Positions 19,432 through 29,020 are shown, counted from the first letter of the stretch. The stretch: DNA of 64,000 bases from Viridibacillus arvi (GCF_001274945.1 NZ_LILB01000001.1:1897012-1961011), one strand, 5' to 3'. Program-made: numbers and translations. Notes: generated by a model not told the origin, from the sequence alone.

Positions 19432-20391
19432 ATGACTGAAAATTTATTTCCGTTCCCTTCTGATGGGAAACGTTATTATACATGGAATCGATATTTACGT
19501 GATGAGTTTGGTCACAAAGTATATAAAGTAGCTTTGGATGCAGGCTTTGACTGTCCAAACCGTGACGGCACTGTAGCATTTGGTGGTTGTACATTTTGTA
19601 GTGCAGCCGGCTCAGGTGACTTCGCTGGTGATCGCGTAGATCCAATTCCAGTTCAATTCGAAAAAATCAAACATAAGATGGAGCAAAAATGGAAAAACGG
19701 CAAAACGATGGCCTATTTCCAAGCATATACAAATACACATGCCCCATTACCAATCTTGAAAGAGAAATTCGAGGCGGCTTTAGCTCAAGAAGGTGTTATG
19801 GGGATTAGTATTGCTACCCGACCTGATTGCTTGCCTGATGATGTTGTTGAATATTTAGCTGAACTTAATGAAAGAACTTATTTATGGGTAGAACTAGGTT
19901 TACAAACAGTCCATGAAAAAACAGCAACAATGATTAATCGTGCACATGATTTCGCGACTTATGTTGAAGGCGTCGAAAAATTACGTAAGCACAATATACG
20001 AGTATGTAGTCATATCATTAACGGGTTACCTCTTGAAACAAATGAAATGATGATGGAGACTGCACGAGCTGTCGCTAATCTTGACGTACAAGGGATCAAG
20101 ATCCATCTACTTCATTTATTAAAAGGTACACCGATGGTTAAACAATATGAAAAAGGCATCCTTGAATTTCTGGATAAGGATGAATATATTAAGCTGGTAG
20201 CTGACCAACTAGAAATCATCCCGCCTGACATGATCGTGCATCGAATTACAGGTGATGGACCAATCGACTTAATGATTGGACCAATGTGGAGTGTTAACAA
20301 GTGGGAAGTGTTAAATGGGATTGATGCTGAACTTGAAAGACGAGGTAGCTGGCAAGGCAAGTTTTATAATGCGGAAGTGCCATCTAAATGA
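19432..20391 (+). CDS. mnmL: Radical SAM protein of the YtqA/MnmL family
   Basis: 319 residues; TIGR01212-type radical SAM enzyme with the unusual iron-sulfur spacing Cys41-x11-Cys53-x2-Cys56 (CPNRDGTVAFGGCTFC). B. subtilis YtqA has been linked to the tRNA wobble mnm5s2U pathway in Gram-positives that lack MnmC. The adjacent gene, overlapping by 4 bp, is the methyltransferase partner, so a modification operon is well supported. GAGGAG precedes ATG. Confidence 0.9.
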   Translation: MTENLFPFPSDGKRYYTWNRYLRDEFGHKVYKVALDAGFDCPNRDGTVAFGGCTFCSAAGSGDFAGDRVDPIPVQFEKIKHKMEQKWKNGKTMAYFQAYTNTHAPLPILKEKFEAALAQEGVMGISIATRPDCLPDDVVEYLAELNERTYLWVELGLQTVHEKTATMINRAHDFATYVEGVEKLRKHNIRVCSHIINGLPLETNEMMMETARAVANLDVQGIKIHLLHLLKGTPMVKQYEKGILEFLDKDEYIKLVADQLEIIPPDMIVHRITGDGPIDLMIGPMWSVNKWEVLNGIDAELERRGSWQGKFYNAEVPSK

Positions 20392-20960
20392 AGCTCCAGC
20401 GCGTATTACAATACACTAAAGATTTACTAGCAGATACAGTAGTAGCTGGTGATTCTGTGGTTGATGCGACAGCTGGAAATGGACATGATACAGCCTTTCT
20501 AGCAGAGCTTGTAGGCACTACAGGACATGTCTATGCTTTTGATGTTCAGCAGCAAGCAGTTGACGCGACAAAATTACGCCTTGAGGAAAACCAATTAGAC
20601 AAACAAGCTACAGTTATTTTAGATGGCCATCAAAACGTTAAACACTATGTATCAGAGCCTATTAAAGCAGCTATTTTCAATCTCGGTTATTTACCTGGTA
20701 GCGAACACTCGATTGTCACAAAGCCTGGTACAACAATCGAAGCAATCTCTGACTTATTAGACCTATTACATGTAGGCGGTATGATTATTCTCGTTGTTTA
20801 CCATGGTCATGAAGGCGGCAAGGATGAACGCGATAAATTATTAGCTTATGTTAGTGACTTACCACAGAAATACGTTCATGTTTTACGTTATGAATTTATC
20901 AACCAAAAAAATGACCCTCCATTTATCATTGCTCTAGAGAAAATGAAGGACTTACCATAA
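20388..20960 (+). CDS. mnmM: tRNA mnm5(s2)U methyltransferase (YtqB/MnmM)
   Basis: 190-residue class I SAM methyltransferase. SAM motif I VVDATAGNGHDTAFLA is at about 23-38, and the motif IV region NLGYLPG near 98-104 is characteristic of the YtqB family. The start ATG overlaps the mnmL stop (ATGA), giving translational coupling. Family knowledge: it methylates nm5U to mnm5U at tRNA position 34. Confidence 0.9.
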   Translation: MKLQRVLQYTKDLLADTVVAGDSVVDATAGNGHDTAFLAELVGTTGHVYAFDVQQQAVDATKLRLEENQLDKQATVILDGHQNVKHYVSEPIKAAIFNLGYLPGSEHSIVTKPGTTIEAISDLLDLLHVGGMIILVVYHGHEGGKDERDKLLAYVSDLPQKYVHVLRYEFINQKNDPPFIIALEKMKDLP

Positions 20961-20979
20961 ACAAATTACTACAATACAA

Positions 20980-21020
20980 GACTTCTATTACCGTTCATAC
21001 AGGTGATGGAAGTCTTTTTT
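20980..21020 (+). terminator. Terminator of mnmL-mnmM
   Basis: Stem GACTTCTATTACC / GGTGATGGAAGTC (two non-Watson-Crick pairs) followed by TTTTTT. Confidence 0.8.
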
Positions 21021-21115
21021 ATATCTCTCACCTCATTTACATACAAAAATACTTGAATAAAAGACATTGCACATAGTGATACTGATAATATTCTATTTTT
21101 ATAAGGAGAATCAGT

Positions 21116-22183
21116 ATGCCAAAAATTCATGCAGTTAGTACATATAATCCCCCTTTTACATTAGTACAAACTCAGGCTGAGCATTTTGTTCGAACTCTTT
21201 TTTCACAAAAAATAACTCAACTAGAGCGCTATTTACGAGTTTTTGAAAATGGTGAAATTCTTAATCGCCATCTTACTATGCCAATTGATTGGTATAAACA
21301 AGATCACGATTTCGCCGAACGTAACCGACTTTATATTGAACACGCTGTCTCTTTTGGCGTTACTGCGATTGAGAGCTGTTTAGAAAAAGCTGGCGGGGTC
21401 AGTACGAAGGATATTGATGCCATTGTATTTATTTCTAGTACCGGCATTTCAACGCCAAGTATTGATGCTCGAATTATGAACAAACTCCCTTTTTCTGAAC
21501 ATGTTGTACGAATTCCTATTTGGGGACTAGGTTGTGGCGGTGGTGCCGCCGGAATTAGTCGGGCTAATGACTACTGTATTGCCCATCCTGCTTCAAAAGT
21601 TTTAGTCTTATGTGTTGAGCTTTGTAGTCTTACTTTCCAAGCGAATGATTTAACTAAAAGTAACCTAATAGGCACATCCCTTTTCGGAGATGGTGTCGCT
21701 TGTGCGCTCGTATGTGGAGATGCTGTCATGGCATCTTCTCGCCAGCCACTACCCGCTATTAAAGCGACTGCTTCCAAATGGCTTCCTAACTCAGAGGATG
21801 TCATGGGATGGGCTGTTGAAAATACAGGTTTTCATGTCATATTCGCCAAAAGTATTCCTAGCGTTATCGAAAATTGGCTAGCCCCTTTTGTAGAAGAATT
21901 TTTACAAACTAACAAAACAGGGCTTTCAAACCTCCATCATTTTGTAGCACATCCAGGTGGAAAAAAAGTATTGGTCGCTTATGAAACTGCTCTACGAATA
22001 GATTCGCAATTACTTATACCAAGTAAAACCATATTACAAGATCATGGTAATATGTCTTCTCCCACTGTTTTATATGTATTAGAAAAGACAATGACAGAGT
22101 ATGCTAATAAAGGAGATATTGGCTTAATGGCCGCTCTAGGACCGGGTTTTAGCGGAGAACTATTACTCTTAGAATGGAAGTGA
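21116..22183 (+). CDS. bpsA: Type III polyketide synthase (BpsA/chalcone synthase-like)
   Basis: 355 residues. The catalytic triad is visible: Cys140 in GLGCGGG, His279 in VAHPGG, Asn312 in DHGNMSSPT. The enzyme condenses malonyl-CoA onto a fatty acyl-CoA starter; B. subtilis BpsA makes alkylpyrones. An SD (AAGGAG) precedes ATG. The gene 4 bp downstream encodes the methyltransferase BpsB that methylates these pyrones, so the pair likely makes membrane-associated alkylpyrone ethers. Confidence 0.93.
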   Translation: MPKIHAVSTYNPPFTLVQTQAEHFVRTLFSQKITQLERYLRVFENGEILNRHLTMPIDWYKQDHDFAERNRLYIEHAVSFGVTAIESCLEKAGGVSTKDIDAIVFISSTGISTPSIDARIMNKLPFSEHVVRIPIWGLGCGGGAAGISRANDYCIAHPASKVLVLCVELCSLTFQANDLTKSNLIGTSLFGDGVACALVCGDAVMASSRQPLPAIKATASKWLPNSEDVMGWAVENTGFHVIFAKSIPSVIENWLAPFVEEFLQTNKTGLSNLHHFVAHPGGKKVLVAYETALRIDSQLLIPSKTILQDHGNMSSPTVLYVLEKTMTEYANKGDIGLMAALGPGFSGELLLLEWK

Positions 22184-22187
22184 TGAC

Positions 22188-22727
22188 TTGCTATTTTCTA
22201 TCGTCTTCATACTAATTTGTTTACAACGCTTAGGAGAATTAATGGTTGCACGGTCAAATGAGCGCTACCAAAAACAACAAGGGGCAATTGAGGCTGGTCA
22301 GGGGCACTACCCACTTATGGTGATAATGCATACTCTCTTTTTATGCAGCCTACTCTTTGAATACTTATGGCTCAAACCTCCATTGAGCCCACTATGGCCT
22401 TATCTACTAATAGCCTTCATAACGCTACAATTTGCACGTGTTTGGGCTATTCAATCACTTGGTCGATTTTGGAATACGAAAATCATTATTTTGCCCGGAG
22501 CCAAACTAGTAAAGCAAGGACCGTATAAATGGATGCCACATCCAAATTACGCCATTGTCGCTCTTGAAATCGCCATTATACCTCTTATTTTCCAGGCATA
22601 TTTCACTGCTATTATTTTTACGTTCCTTAATTATGGGATGATGCTTATACGTATTCCGATAGAAGAAGAAGCACTTTCACAATATAGCAATCACCCTTCT
22701 AATGAACCAGATAAAATTTCTAGTTAA
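22188..22727 (+). CDS. bpsB: Isoprenylcysteine-carboxyl-methyltransferase-like protein (YpbQ/BpsB)
   Basis: 179-residue integral membrane methyltransferase with four to five helices. The ICMT SAM-binding motif KQGPYKWMPHPNY is at about 107-119. Start TTG 22188, with GGAAG 7 nt upstream overlapping the bpsA stop. In B. subtilis YpbQ (BpsB) O-methylates the alkylpyrones made by BpsA. Confidence 0.88.
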   Translation: MLFSIVFILICLQRLGELMVARSNERYQKQQGAIEAGQGHYPLMVIMHTLFLCSLLFEYLWLKPPLSPLWPYLLIAFITLQFARVWAIQSLGRFWNTKIIILPGAKLVKQGPYKWMPHPNYAIVALEIAIIPLIFQAYFTAIIFTFLNYGMMLIRIPIEEEALSQYSNHPSNEPDKISS

Positions 22728-22730
22728 AAA

Positions 22731-22771
22731 AATAACCTCTACATAGCTAAATTTGCTAAGTAGAGGTTATT
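22731..22771. terminator. Bidirectional terminator
   Basis: Stem AATAACCTCTAC / GTAGAGGTTATT, with an inner TAGC/GCTA pair, between the converging bpsB and luciferase-like genes. Confidence 0.85.
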
Positions 22772-22772
22772 T

Positions 22773-23774
22773 TTATAGTATTTCCTTTGCAATTAGTTCA
22801 AAGGATTTTAATTTGTCTTCAAAATGATAAGCAATCGTTACTAGCATCACTTCTTCTGCTTGGTATACTTCTGCTAAGTTTTCAATTTGTTCTTTTACTT
22901 GTTGAGGATTTCCCACAACTAATCTTTTACGAAATTCCTCAATACTTTGCAAATCATAAATTGTATATGGATAATTCATAGCTGTTTCAATAGACGGTGT
23001 TCCAGCAGATGGCTTACCTTGTACTAAACGAAGCATAGTCAGTTCCTTCGATGATGCAATTCTCTTAGCATCTTCTTCAGTCTCTGCACAAACTACAAAG
23101 ACAGCTACTGCTTGCTTTGGCTGTTGTAAATATTGAGAAGGTTTAAAGCGATCTCTATATGCCTTAGCATAAGAAGGGCCTCCATCACCATTAATAAATT
23201 GAGCGAACATATATGGCAAGCCTTTTTCCGCAGCTAAATATGCTGAATTAGCACTTGAACCAAGCATCCAAACAGGTGGAGCGCTATTGGTCGTCGGTGT
23301 TGCTTTTAAACCTTGGAATTGATGACCTTCTGGTACTGCATCATGCAAATATATTAGTAAATCATCAATCTGGTTAGGGAACTGATTGACATCACGAAAA
23401 TCCCCATCATGTAAAGCATGAGTTGCACGTGGCATTCCACCTGGTGCTCTCCCCATCCCTGCATCTATACGCCCTGGGTATAAGGCTTCTAATAACTTAA
23501 AATTCTCTGCAACTTTATATGCTGAGTAATGTGGTAGCATCACACCACCTGACCCAATGCGAATACTCTTAGTTGCTGACGCTAAATGAGATATTAGTAT
23601 TTCAGGCGATGAACCCGCTAAAGTTGTTGTGTCATGATGTTCTGAAACCCAGAACCTTGAATATCCCCATTCCTCTGCTTTTTGTGCTAAAACAGTTGTT
23701 TGTCGCAATGCCTCGACAGCATTGGAACCTTCAGAGATGGGTGACTGGTCTAATATACTTAATCGAATGTCCAA
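22773..23774 (-). CDS. LLM-class (luciferase-like) flavin-dependent oxidoreductase
   Basis: 333-residue TIM-barrel protein of the bacterial luciferase superfamily. The N-terminus LDQSPISEG, then FWVSEHHDTTTLAGSSPE (about 41-58), PHYSAYKVAENF and GRIDAGMGRAPGG, is typical of the single-chain MsnO8-type group. The start is TTG, with AGGAGG 7 nt upstream. Natural substrate unknown. It is a single gene between terminators. Confidence 0.88.
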   Translation of the reverse strand: MDIRLSILDQSPISEGSNAVEALRQTTVLAQKAEEWGYSRFWVSEHHDTTTLAGSSPEILISHLASATKSIRIGSGGVMLPHYSAYKVAENFKLLEALYPGRIDAGMGRAPGGMPRATHALHDGDFRDVNQFPNQIDDLLIYLHDAVPEGHQFQGLKATPTTNSAPPVWMLGSSANSAYLAAEKGLPYMFAQFINGDGGPSYAKAYRDRFKPSQYLQQPKQAVAVFVVCAETEEDAKRIASSKELTMLRLVQGKPSAGTPSIETAMNYPYTIYDLQSIEEFRKRLVVGNPQQVKEQIENLAEVYQAEEVMLVTIAYHFEDKLKSFELIAKEIL

Positions 23775-23827
23775 AAAATCGCCTCCTAGCTAAAGAGTAC
23801 CGAAACATATAAAATAACACCAATAAA

Positions 23828-23862
23828 AAGTACTAAGGGTAAATGGAATACCCTTAGTACTT
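23828..23862 (-). terminator. Terminator of the first AGCS symporter gene
   Basis: Perfect stem AAGTACTAAGGGTA / TACCCTTAGTACTT with an A-rich flank (minus-strand T-run) at 23829-23825. Confidence 0.82.
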
Positions 23863-23868
23863 AGAATG

Positions 23869-25341
23869 TTATTCTGATTTTTTATTTTTATTATAGTTAA
23901 CCCAGAAGTCTGCATTTTTGATACCTAATTGTTCTGGATTAAACACAGGGTCTTTTCCTTGTTTCTTCTGGGCTTCATAGTCTTTTAATGCAAGTAAAGC
24001 TGGCTTCATAATAAATAGTATACCTATGACATTTACCCAAACCATTAACCCTAATCCTACATCACCTAGTGCCCATGCTATAGTAGAAGTTTTTACTGTC
24101 CCATAGAATACGGCAGCCAAGAAAACAAATTTCATAACCCAAATCCATAACTTTTCTGCCTTTCCTTTAAATAGATACGAGATATTTGTTTCTGCTATAT
24201 AGTAATATGCCATTACAGTTGTAAAAGCAAAGAAGAATAAAGCAATGGCTACAAATTCTGAACCGAATCCTGGTAAAGCAGAGTCCACTGCGTATTGTGT
24301 ATACGCCGCACCAGCTTCAATATTAGACGCTACAATCCCTTTTCCAAAGTCACCTTGATGAAGGTATGTTGCATTCGCTTCATCATAAACATTAAAAGTC
24401 CCTGTAAACAAAATCATGAATGCTGTTGCTGAACAAACTAATAACGTATCAATGTAAACGGAAGCCGCTTGCACGATACCTTGTTTGGCTGGATGAGATA
24501 CTTCTGCTGCTGCTGCGGGATGGGCTCCTGTACCTTGACCAGCTTCATTTGAGTAAATACCACGTTTTACTCCCCAGGCGATTGCAGCTCCAATGATCCC
24601 CCCAAAGGTTGAATCCAAAGCAAAGGCATTTGCAAAGATTAATTTAAATACTGCAGGTACTTCAGAAATATTCATTAAAATAATCACAAGGGCCATTAAA
24701 ATATAGGCAATAGCCATAAAAGGTACAACATATTGGGCTACTTTTGCAATTGATTTAATACCACCAATAATAATAATTGCTAATAAAACAACGATGATAA
24801 GTCCGGAAATCCACATTTTAATACCAAAAGCACTTTCCATTGCCCCTGCAATTGCATTAGTTTGTACACCAGGCATTAAAACTGCCATTGCGATTAATGC
24901 AATAACGGCAAAAACTATACCAAAGCTTTTCTTCCCCAAGCCTTTTTCAATATAGAAAGCTGGACCACCACGATATTGATCATCTTTTTCTTCCTTGTAA
25001 ATCTGAGCAAGTGTCGATTCAACGTAAGCTGTCGCGGCTCCAATAAAAGCGATAGCCCACATCCAAAACACTGCACCCGGTCCGCCAAATGCAATAGCTG
25101 TAGCTGTACCTGCAATATTACCTGTTCCTACACGACCAGATAGCGCTATCGACATAGCTTGGAATGAAGAAATACCTTTTTTTGACTTTTCTCCTTTAAA
25201 CATAAGAACACACATGTCTTTTATCAATCGAACTTGTAAAAATCGTGTAATGATTGAGAAAAGTAAACCTACTGCGAGTATGCCATAAATCATCCACGGT
25301 CCCCATAAAAAGTCATTCAGAAGCGAAACGAAACTCTCCAC
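23869..25341 (-). CDS. Sodium:alanine/glycine symporter (AGCS family), copy 1
   Basis: 490 residues, about 11 membrane helices. The AGCS signature GRVGTGNIAGTATAIAFGGP is at about 69-88, and GVKRGIYSNEAGQGTGAHPAAAAE follows in the middle. GTG start with GGAGG 7 nt upstream. It imports alanine, glycine or D-amino acids with Na+. A close paralogue lies 419 bp upstream in the same orientation, each with its own terminator and a related upstream motif. Confidence 0.93.
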   Translation of the reverse strand: MESFVSLLNDFLWGPWMIYGILAVGLLFSIITRFLQVRLIKDMCVLMFKGEKSKKGISSFQAMSIALSGRVGTGNIAGTATAIAFGGPGAVFWMWAIAFIGAATAYVESTLAQIYKEEKDDQYRGGPAFYIEKGLGKKSFGIVFAVIALIAMAVLMPGVQTNAIAGAMESAFGIKMWISGLIIVVLLAIIIIGGIKSIAKVAQYVVPFMAIAYILMALVIILMNISEVPAVFKLIFANAFALDSTFGGIIGAAIAWGVKRGIYSNEAGQGTGAHPAAAAEVSHPAKQGIVQAASVYIDTLLVCSATAFMILFTGTFNVYDEANATYLHQGDFGKGIVASNIEAGAAYTQYAVDSALPGFGSEFVAIALFFFAFTTVMAYYYIAETNISYLFKGKAEKLWIWVMKFVFLAAVFYGTVKTSTIAWALGDVGLGLMVWVNVIGILFIMKPALLALKDYEAQKKQGKDPVFNPEQLGIKNADFWVNYNKNKKSE

Positions 25342-25442
25342 CTATTCTCCTCCTTTTTTATTTTTTAGTTAAAACTTCGTATTTTCTTTTTAATGATAGG
25401 AATATAAAATTTATAAAAAAGCATTAGTGGATATATGTTACA

Positions 25443-25501
25443 TTCTGATATATAACTAAATTTCATAATCCGTAAATCATTATATGTGTTATATATCAGA
25501 A
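25443..25501. promoter_or_regulatory. 14-bp inverted repeat upstream of AGCS copy 1
   Basis: TTCTGATATATAAC (25443-25456) and GTTATATATCAGAA (25488-25501) are perfect inverted copies 31 bp apart. A similar ATTATATATCAAAA (27319-27332) and GTGTTATATGACAA (27359-27372) lie upstream of AGCS copy 2. It is probably a regulatory site. The regulator is not identified, and no TnrA/GlnR spacing is seen. The remainder of 25342-25760 holds only the copy 2 terminator. Confidence 0.5.
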
Positions 25502-25641
25502 AAATCCGAGGGGTATACATTATTATTTAAGGATAGAGCTTTATCTTTTAATTATTAAATCAATATTTTCCCAGTAAACTCAATTAGAGAATATTATTCT
25601 CTTCTCCACTTATAGCAAACCAAAAATCCTTAACAAAAAAA

Positions 25642-25677
25642 GGCGCCTCGTTAGTCATTTACAGACTAAGAGACGCC
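25642..25677 (-). terminator. Terminator of AGCS copy 2
   Basis: Stem GGCGCCTCGTTAGTC / GACTAAGAGACGCC (one bulge) with a minus-strand TTTTTTT run, about 85 bp past the stop codon. Confidence 0.8.
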
Positions 25678-25760
25678 CTATTATATTGTAAAAATATTGA
25701 TATCATTTATGCATATTAAACTCCATTATCGAAAAAACAATTCATTTATCAGTTTAATGC

Positions 25761-27215
25761 TTATTTACTTTCTTTATTTTTTTGTTCCCAGAAATCAGCA
25801 TTTTTAATACCTAATTTAACGGGATCAAATTGAGGATCAATCCCCTGCTTTTTCTGCTCTTCATAATCTTTTAATGCTATTATAGACGGTTTCACCAAGA
25901 ATAATAGCGCGATAATGTTTACCCAAACCATTAGCCCTAGACCAATGTCACCTAAAATCCAAGCTAAATCCGATGTTCGAACGGCACCATAGAAAGTCGT
26001 AGCAATAATAATAATTTGCACGGCACGTATGCCAACTTTCTGCCGCTTCCCTTCAAACATATAAGCAATATTCGTTTCAGCAATGTAATAATAGGCCATT
26101 GTCGTTGTAAAAGCAAAGAAGAATAATGCAATGGCAACAAAGCCTGAGCCTACCCCAGCACCTGGGAATGCACTGTCGACAGCTGCTTGAGTATAAGCTG
26201 TTCCTGCGATAACACCGGGAGCATTTTCAACTAAATATTCACCTTTACCATCATCTAATTGGACATTATACATACCTGAAAATAGGATCATAAATGCTGT
26301 TGCCGTACAAACTAAAAATACAGCTAAGTATACAGAAGCTGTTTGTACTAGACCTTGTTTTACCGGATGAGATACCTCAGCAGCTGCTGCTGGGTGAGGG
26401 CCTGTACCTTGTCCAGCTTCACTTGCATAAACACCACGTTTTACTCCCCACGCTATTGCAGCACCTATCATCCCACCAAAAGTAGAATCTAGACCAAACG
26501 CACTTCGAATAATTAAAGAAAATACTTCAGGTACCTTCTCAATATTAATAACAATAATAATGGCTGCAACTAGAAGATATCCTAACGCCATAAACGGTAC
26601 GATAAAAGAAGCTACTGAAGCTATACGTTTTACGCCACCTAAAATAATGGCACCTAAAATAACACAAACTACTAAACCTGAAATCCAATGTTTTATGCCA
26701 AATGCAGTATACATAGAGTCAGCGATAGCATTCGACTGCACAGTTGGTTGTAAAAATGCCATTGCTACAACTGCTGCTACAGCAAAAATCATTCCTAACC
26801 AACGCTTCCCTGTACTTTTTTCGATATAAAATGCAGGTCCACCTCGATAAACACCATTTCTTTTTTCTTTATATATTTGTGCTAAAGTTGATTCTACATA
26901 AGCGGTTGCAGATCCGATGAAGGCAATTACCCACATCCAGAAAATTGCACCCGGTCCCCCAAAGGCAATTGCTGTAGCAGTACCTGCAATATTACCAGTC
27001 CCAACACGACCAGATAGCGCCATTGATAATGCTTGGAAAGAGGATACACCTGCTTCAGATTCTTTGCCACTGAAGATTTGTTTAAACATGTCTTTCAATA
27101 AACGGACTTGTACACCTTTTGTTAATATAGTAAATAATAATCCGACTAGTAGAATACCGTAGATCATCCACGGTCCCCATAAAATTTCATAAACACTGGT
27201 AATAATGGCTTCCAT
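25761..27215 (-). CDS. Sodium:alanine/glycine symporter (AGCS family), copy 2
   Basis: 484 residues, clearly paralogous along its whole length to the 23869-25341 protein: same GRVGTGNIAGTATAIAFGGP signature, a GVKRGVYASEAGQGTGPHP block and the C-terminal KNADFW. ATG start with GGGGGA upstream. Divergence at many positions argues for an old duplication with possible substrate specialisation. Confidence 0.93.
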   Translation of the reverse strand: MEAIITSVYEILWGPWMIYGILLVGLLFTILTKGVQVRLLKDMFKQIFSGKESEAGVSSFQALSMALSGRVGTGNIAGTATAIAFGGPGAIFWMWVIAFIGSATAYVESTLAQIYKEKRNGVYRGGPAFYIEKSTGKRWLGMIFAVAAVVAMAFLQPTVQSNAIADSMYTAFGIKHWISGLVVCVILGAIILGGVKRIASVASFIVPFMALGYLLVAAIIIVINIEKVPEVFSLIIRSAFGLDSTFGGMIGAAIAWGVKRGVYASEAGQGTGPHPAAAAEVSHPVKQGLVQTASVYLAVFLVCTATAFMILFSGMYNVQLDDGKGEYLVENAPGVIAGTAYTQAAVDSAFPGAGVGSGFVAIALFFFAFTTTMAYYYIAETNIAYMFEGKRQKVGIRAVQIIIIATTFYGAVRTSDLAWILGDIGLGLMVWVNIIALLFLVKPSIIALKDYEEQKKQGIDPQFDPVKLGIKNADFWEQKNKESK

Positions 27216-27395
27216 CTATTGTCCCCCATTGATCATAATAAATTATTCCATAAATAATATATATTGCCAATTTCAAATAAAAGAAAAATTAATTCTATTA
27301 AAATAGCAATTGTTATGTATTATATATCAAAACCATAAAATTGGGAATATCCCTTATGTGTTATATGACAATTGAAATCGGTTACAAATAAAAAA

Positions 27396-27419
27396 GACGG
27401 AATTTTGTAAAATTCCGTC
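27396..27419 (-). terminator. Terminator of the YtpA-like gene
   Basis: Perfect stem GACGGAATTTT / AAAATTCCGTC with a minus-strand T-run at 27395-27390. Confidence 0.85.
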
Positions 27420-27424
27420 AAAGC

Positions 27425-28222
27425 TTAAATAATATATCCAACTGATTTTAATGTATTAAAGATAAAACTTTCCATATATGAATAAATGTCTTCGCGTTCA
27501 GGTTCTTGAAACAAATCATGATAACAGGCTTTCCATTCCTTATATTGATACTCTGATAAACTTTGTTGCGCGAGCCATTTTTTACTATACGCTACATCCG
27601 CTATTTTATCATTGCCACCAGTCATTAATAAAATCGGGATATTTGGAAATACCGTTTGTTGTGATATTCCCTTCATAAAACCATGAAGTTCACGATACCA
27701 ATTGACAGTAATGACATCATTATAGTAAATATCATCTTTTTCCTCTTTATAAAATTCATAGCTTCTCGTTAAGTGTTTAATATTGATTTCATGATTGATT
27801 TTCAAATTGCCTGTCAGTTTACTTAGACCTGTTAAAGCATTTGATAATTTTGATGGTTGGTGTTTTAAATGCATCCAAGGTGATGTTATTATCACACCTG
27901 TACATTCGTACTTGAATTTTTCAACAACATGGATTCCTAATATAGCCCCTAAACCATGTCCCACTACAAATACAGGTAAGTTATATGTTAAAGCTGCTTG
28001 CATTAGTTGTTTAACGAATGTTTCGTAACTTTTAAATTCTTCACTATGCACCCGTTTATGTCTACTATCTTCTCCATGTCCAGGTAAATCTCCTGAAATA
28101 ACATGGATACCAGACGTTCTTAAATTTTCGATTAGCCACGCATAACGACGATGATGTTCGTATGCACTATGTATAATTACAGCGACTGCTCTTGCTTGAC
28201 CTTCCGTTTCCCATTTCCACAT
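27425..28222 (-). CDS. Alpha/beta-hydrolase, YtpA-like, with Gly at the nucleophile position
   Basis: 265 residues of the serine aminopeptidase S33/monoacylglycerol lipase fold: IIHSAYEHHRRY (about 16-27), GDLPGHG (44-50) and MTGGNDKIAD for the acid. The His would come from KACYHDLFQEPERED. B. subtilis YtpA is a lysophospholipase linked to bacilysocin formation. At the nucleophile elbow this protein reads GHGLGA (88-93) where the family has GHSMGG, so the catalytic serine is replaced by Gly90. It is either a pseudoenzyme, a recently inactivated gene, or a sequence error (GGT for AGT/TCT). It is divergent from ytoA. Confidence 0.85.
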   Translation of the reverse strand: MWKWETEGQARAVAVIIHSAYEHHRRYAWLIENLRTSGIHVISGDLPGHGEDSRHKRVHSEEFKSYETFVKQLMQAALTYNLPVFVVGHGLGAILGIHVVEKFKYECTGVIITSPWMHLKHQPSKLSNALTGLSKLTGNLKINHEINIKHLTRSYEFYKEEKDDIYYNDVITVNWYRELHGFMKGISQQTVFPNIPILLMTGGNDKIADVAYSKKWLAQQSLSEYQYKEWKACYHDLFQEPEREDIYSYMESFIFNTLKSVGYII

Positions 28223-28343
28223 TACTATCTCACCTCATAAATTCCTATGTATATATTAACGTATTCTGCCTATTTCAGTTCCATTCATAGCTTCCTTTTG
28301 TTACGATAATAATACATAATAACTTGAAATGAGGCGTTTTTCG

Positions 28344-28856
28344 ATGATTTATCCATTTAGAGACAAAAAACCATCTATTGACCCATCCGTTTTTATCGGT
28401 GATAACGTAATTATTACTGGTGATGTTACTATTGGACCTGATTCTTCTATATTTTACAATACAGTTATTCGTGGAGATGTTTCACCTACGATTATCGGAC
28501 GCAAAGTAAATGTACAAGATTTATGTTGTTTACATCAAAGTCCTGCATATCCACTAATCTTAGAAGACGACGTGACAATTGGACATCAAGTAACATTACA
28601 TAGCTGTACTGTAAAAAAAGGCGCTCTAGTTGGGATGGCTTCGATTATCCTAGATGGTGCTGAAATTGGTGAAGGTGCATTTATAGGTGCCGGCAGTCTC
28701 GTTTCACAAGGCAAGAAAATCCCTCCAAACACATTAGCATTTGGACGCCCTGCAAAAGTTATTAGAGAGTTAACAGAGGAAGATAAAAAAGATATGGACC
28801 GTATTGTTAACGAGTATTACGAAAAAGGACAATATTATAAATCACTTCAAAAATAA
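28344..28856 (+). CDS. ytoA: Gamma-carbonic-anhydrase-like hexapeptide protein (YtoA)
   Basis: 170-residue left-handed beta-helix protein. The zinc ligand positions of gamma carbonic anhydrases are present: His64, His81 and His86 (LHQ, IGHQVTLHS). The start ATG 28344 has GAGG 9 nt upstream; an earlier in-frame ATG at 28329 has none. B. subtilis has ytoA beside ytpA and metK, as here. Activity as a carbonic anhydrase is not proven for YtoA. Confidence 0.88.
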   Translation: MIYPFRDKKPSIDPSVFIGDNVIITGDVTIGPDSSIFYNTVIRGDVSPTIIGRKVNVQDLCCLHQSPAYPLILEDDVTIGHQVTLHSCTVKKGALVGMASIILDGAEIGEGAFIGAGSLVSQGKKIPPNTLAFGRPAKVIRELTEEDKKDMDRIVNEYYEKGQYYKSLQK

Positions 28857-28869
28857 TTCATTCAAGTTG

Positions 28870-28901
28870 CCTGAGTATCGTTATTCAAACGATTTCTCAG
28901 G
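28870..28901 (+). terminator. Terminator of ytoA
   Basis: Stem CCTGAGTATCGTT / AACGATTTCTCAGG followed by TTTTTT. Confidence 0.82.
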
Positions 28902-28945
28902 TTTTTTATTCTCTTACTACGAGTTTCTTCTATATTAAATAAAAA

Positions 28946-28997
28946 ATATCCCGAACTACAATGATTACTTAACTAATCACCATGTAGCTCGGGATAT
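28946..28997 (-). terminator. Terminator of metK
   Basis: Stem ATATCCCGAACTACA / TGTAGCTCGGGATAT, with an inner TGATTA/TAATCA pairing and a minus-strand T-run. Confidence 0.82.
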
Positions 28998-29020
28998 TTT
29001 ATGTTATTGATCAGATTAAA

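Noticed and set aside
25400..25520. TnrA/GlnR site upstream of the AGCS gene
   Set aside because: The TGTNAN7TNACA spacing is not present; only AT-rich similarity.
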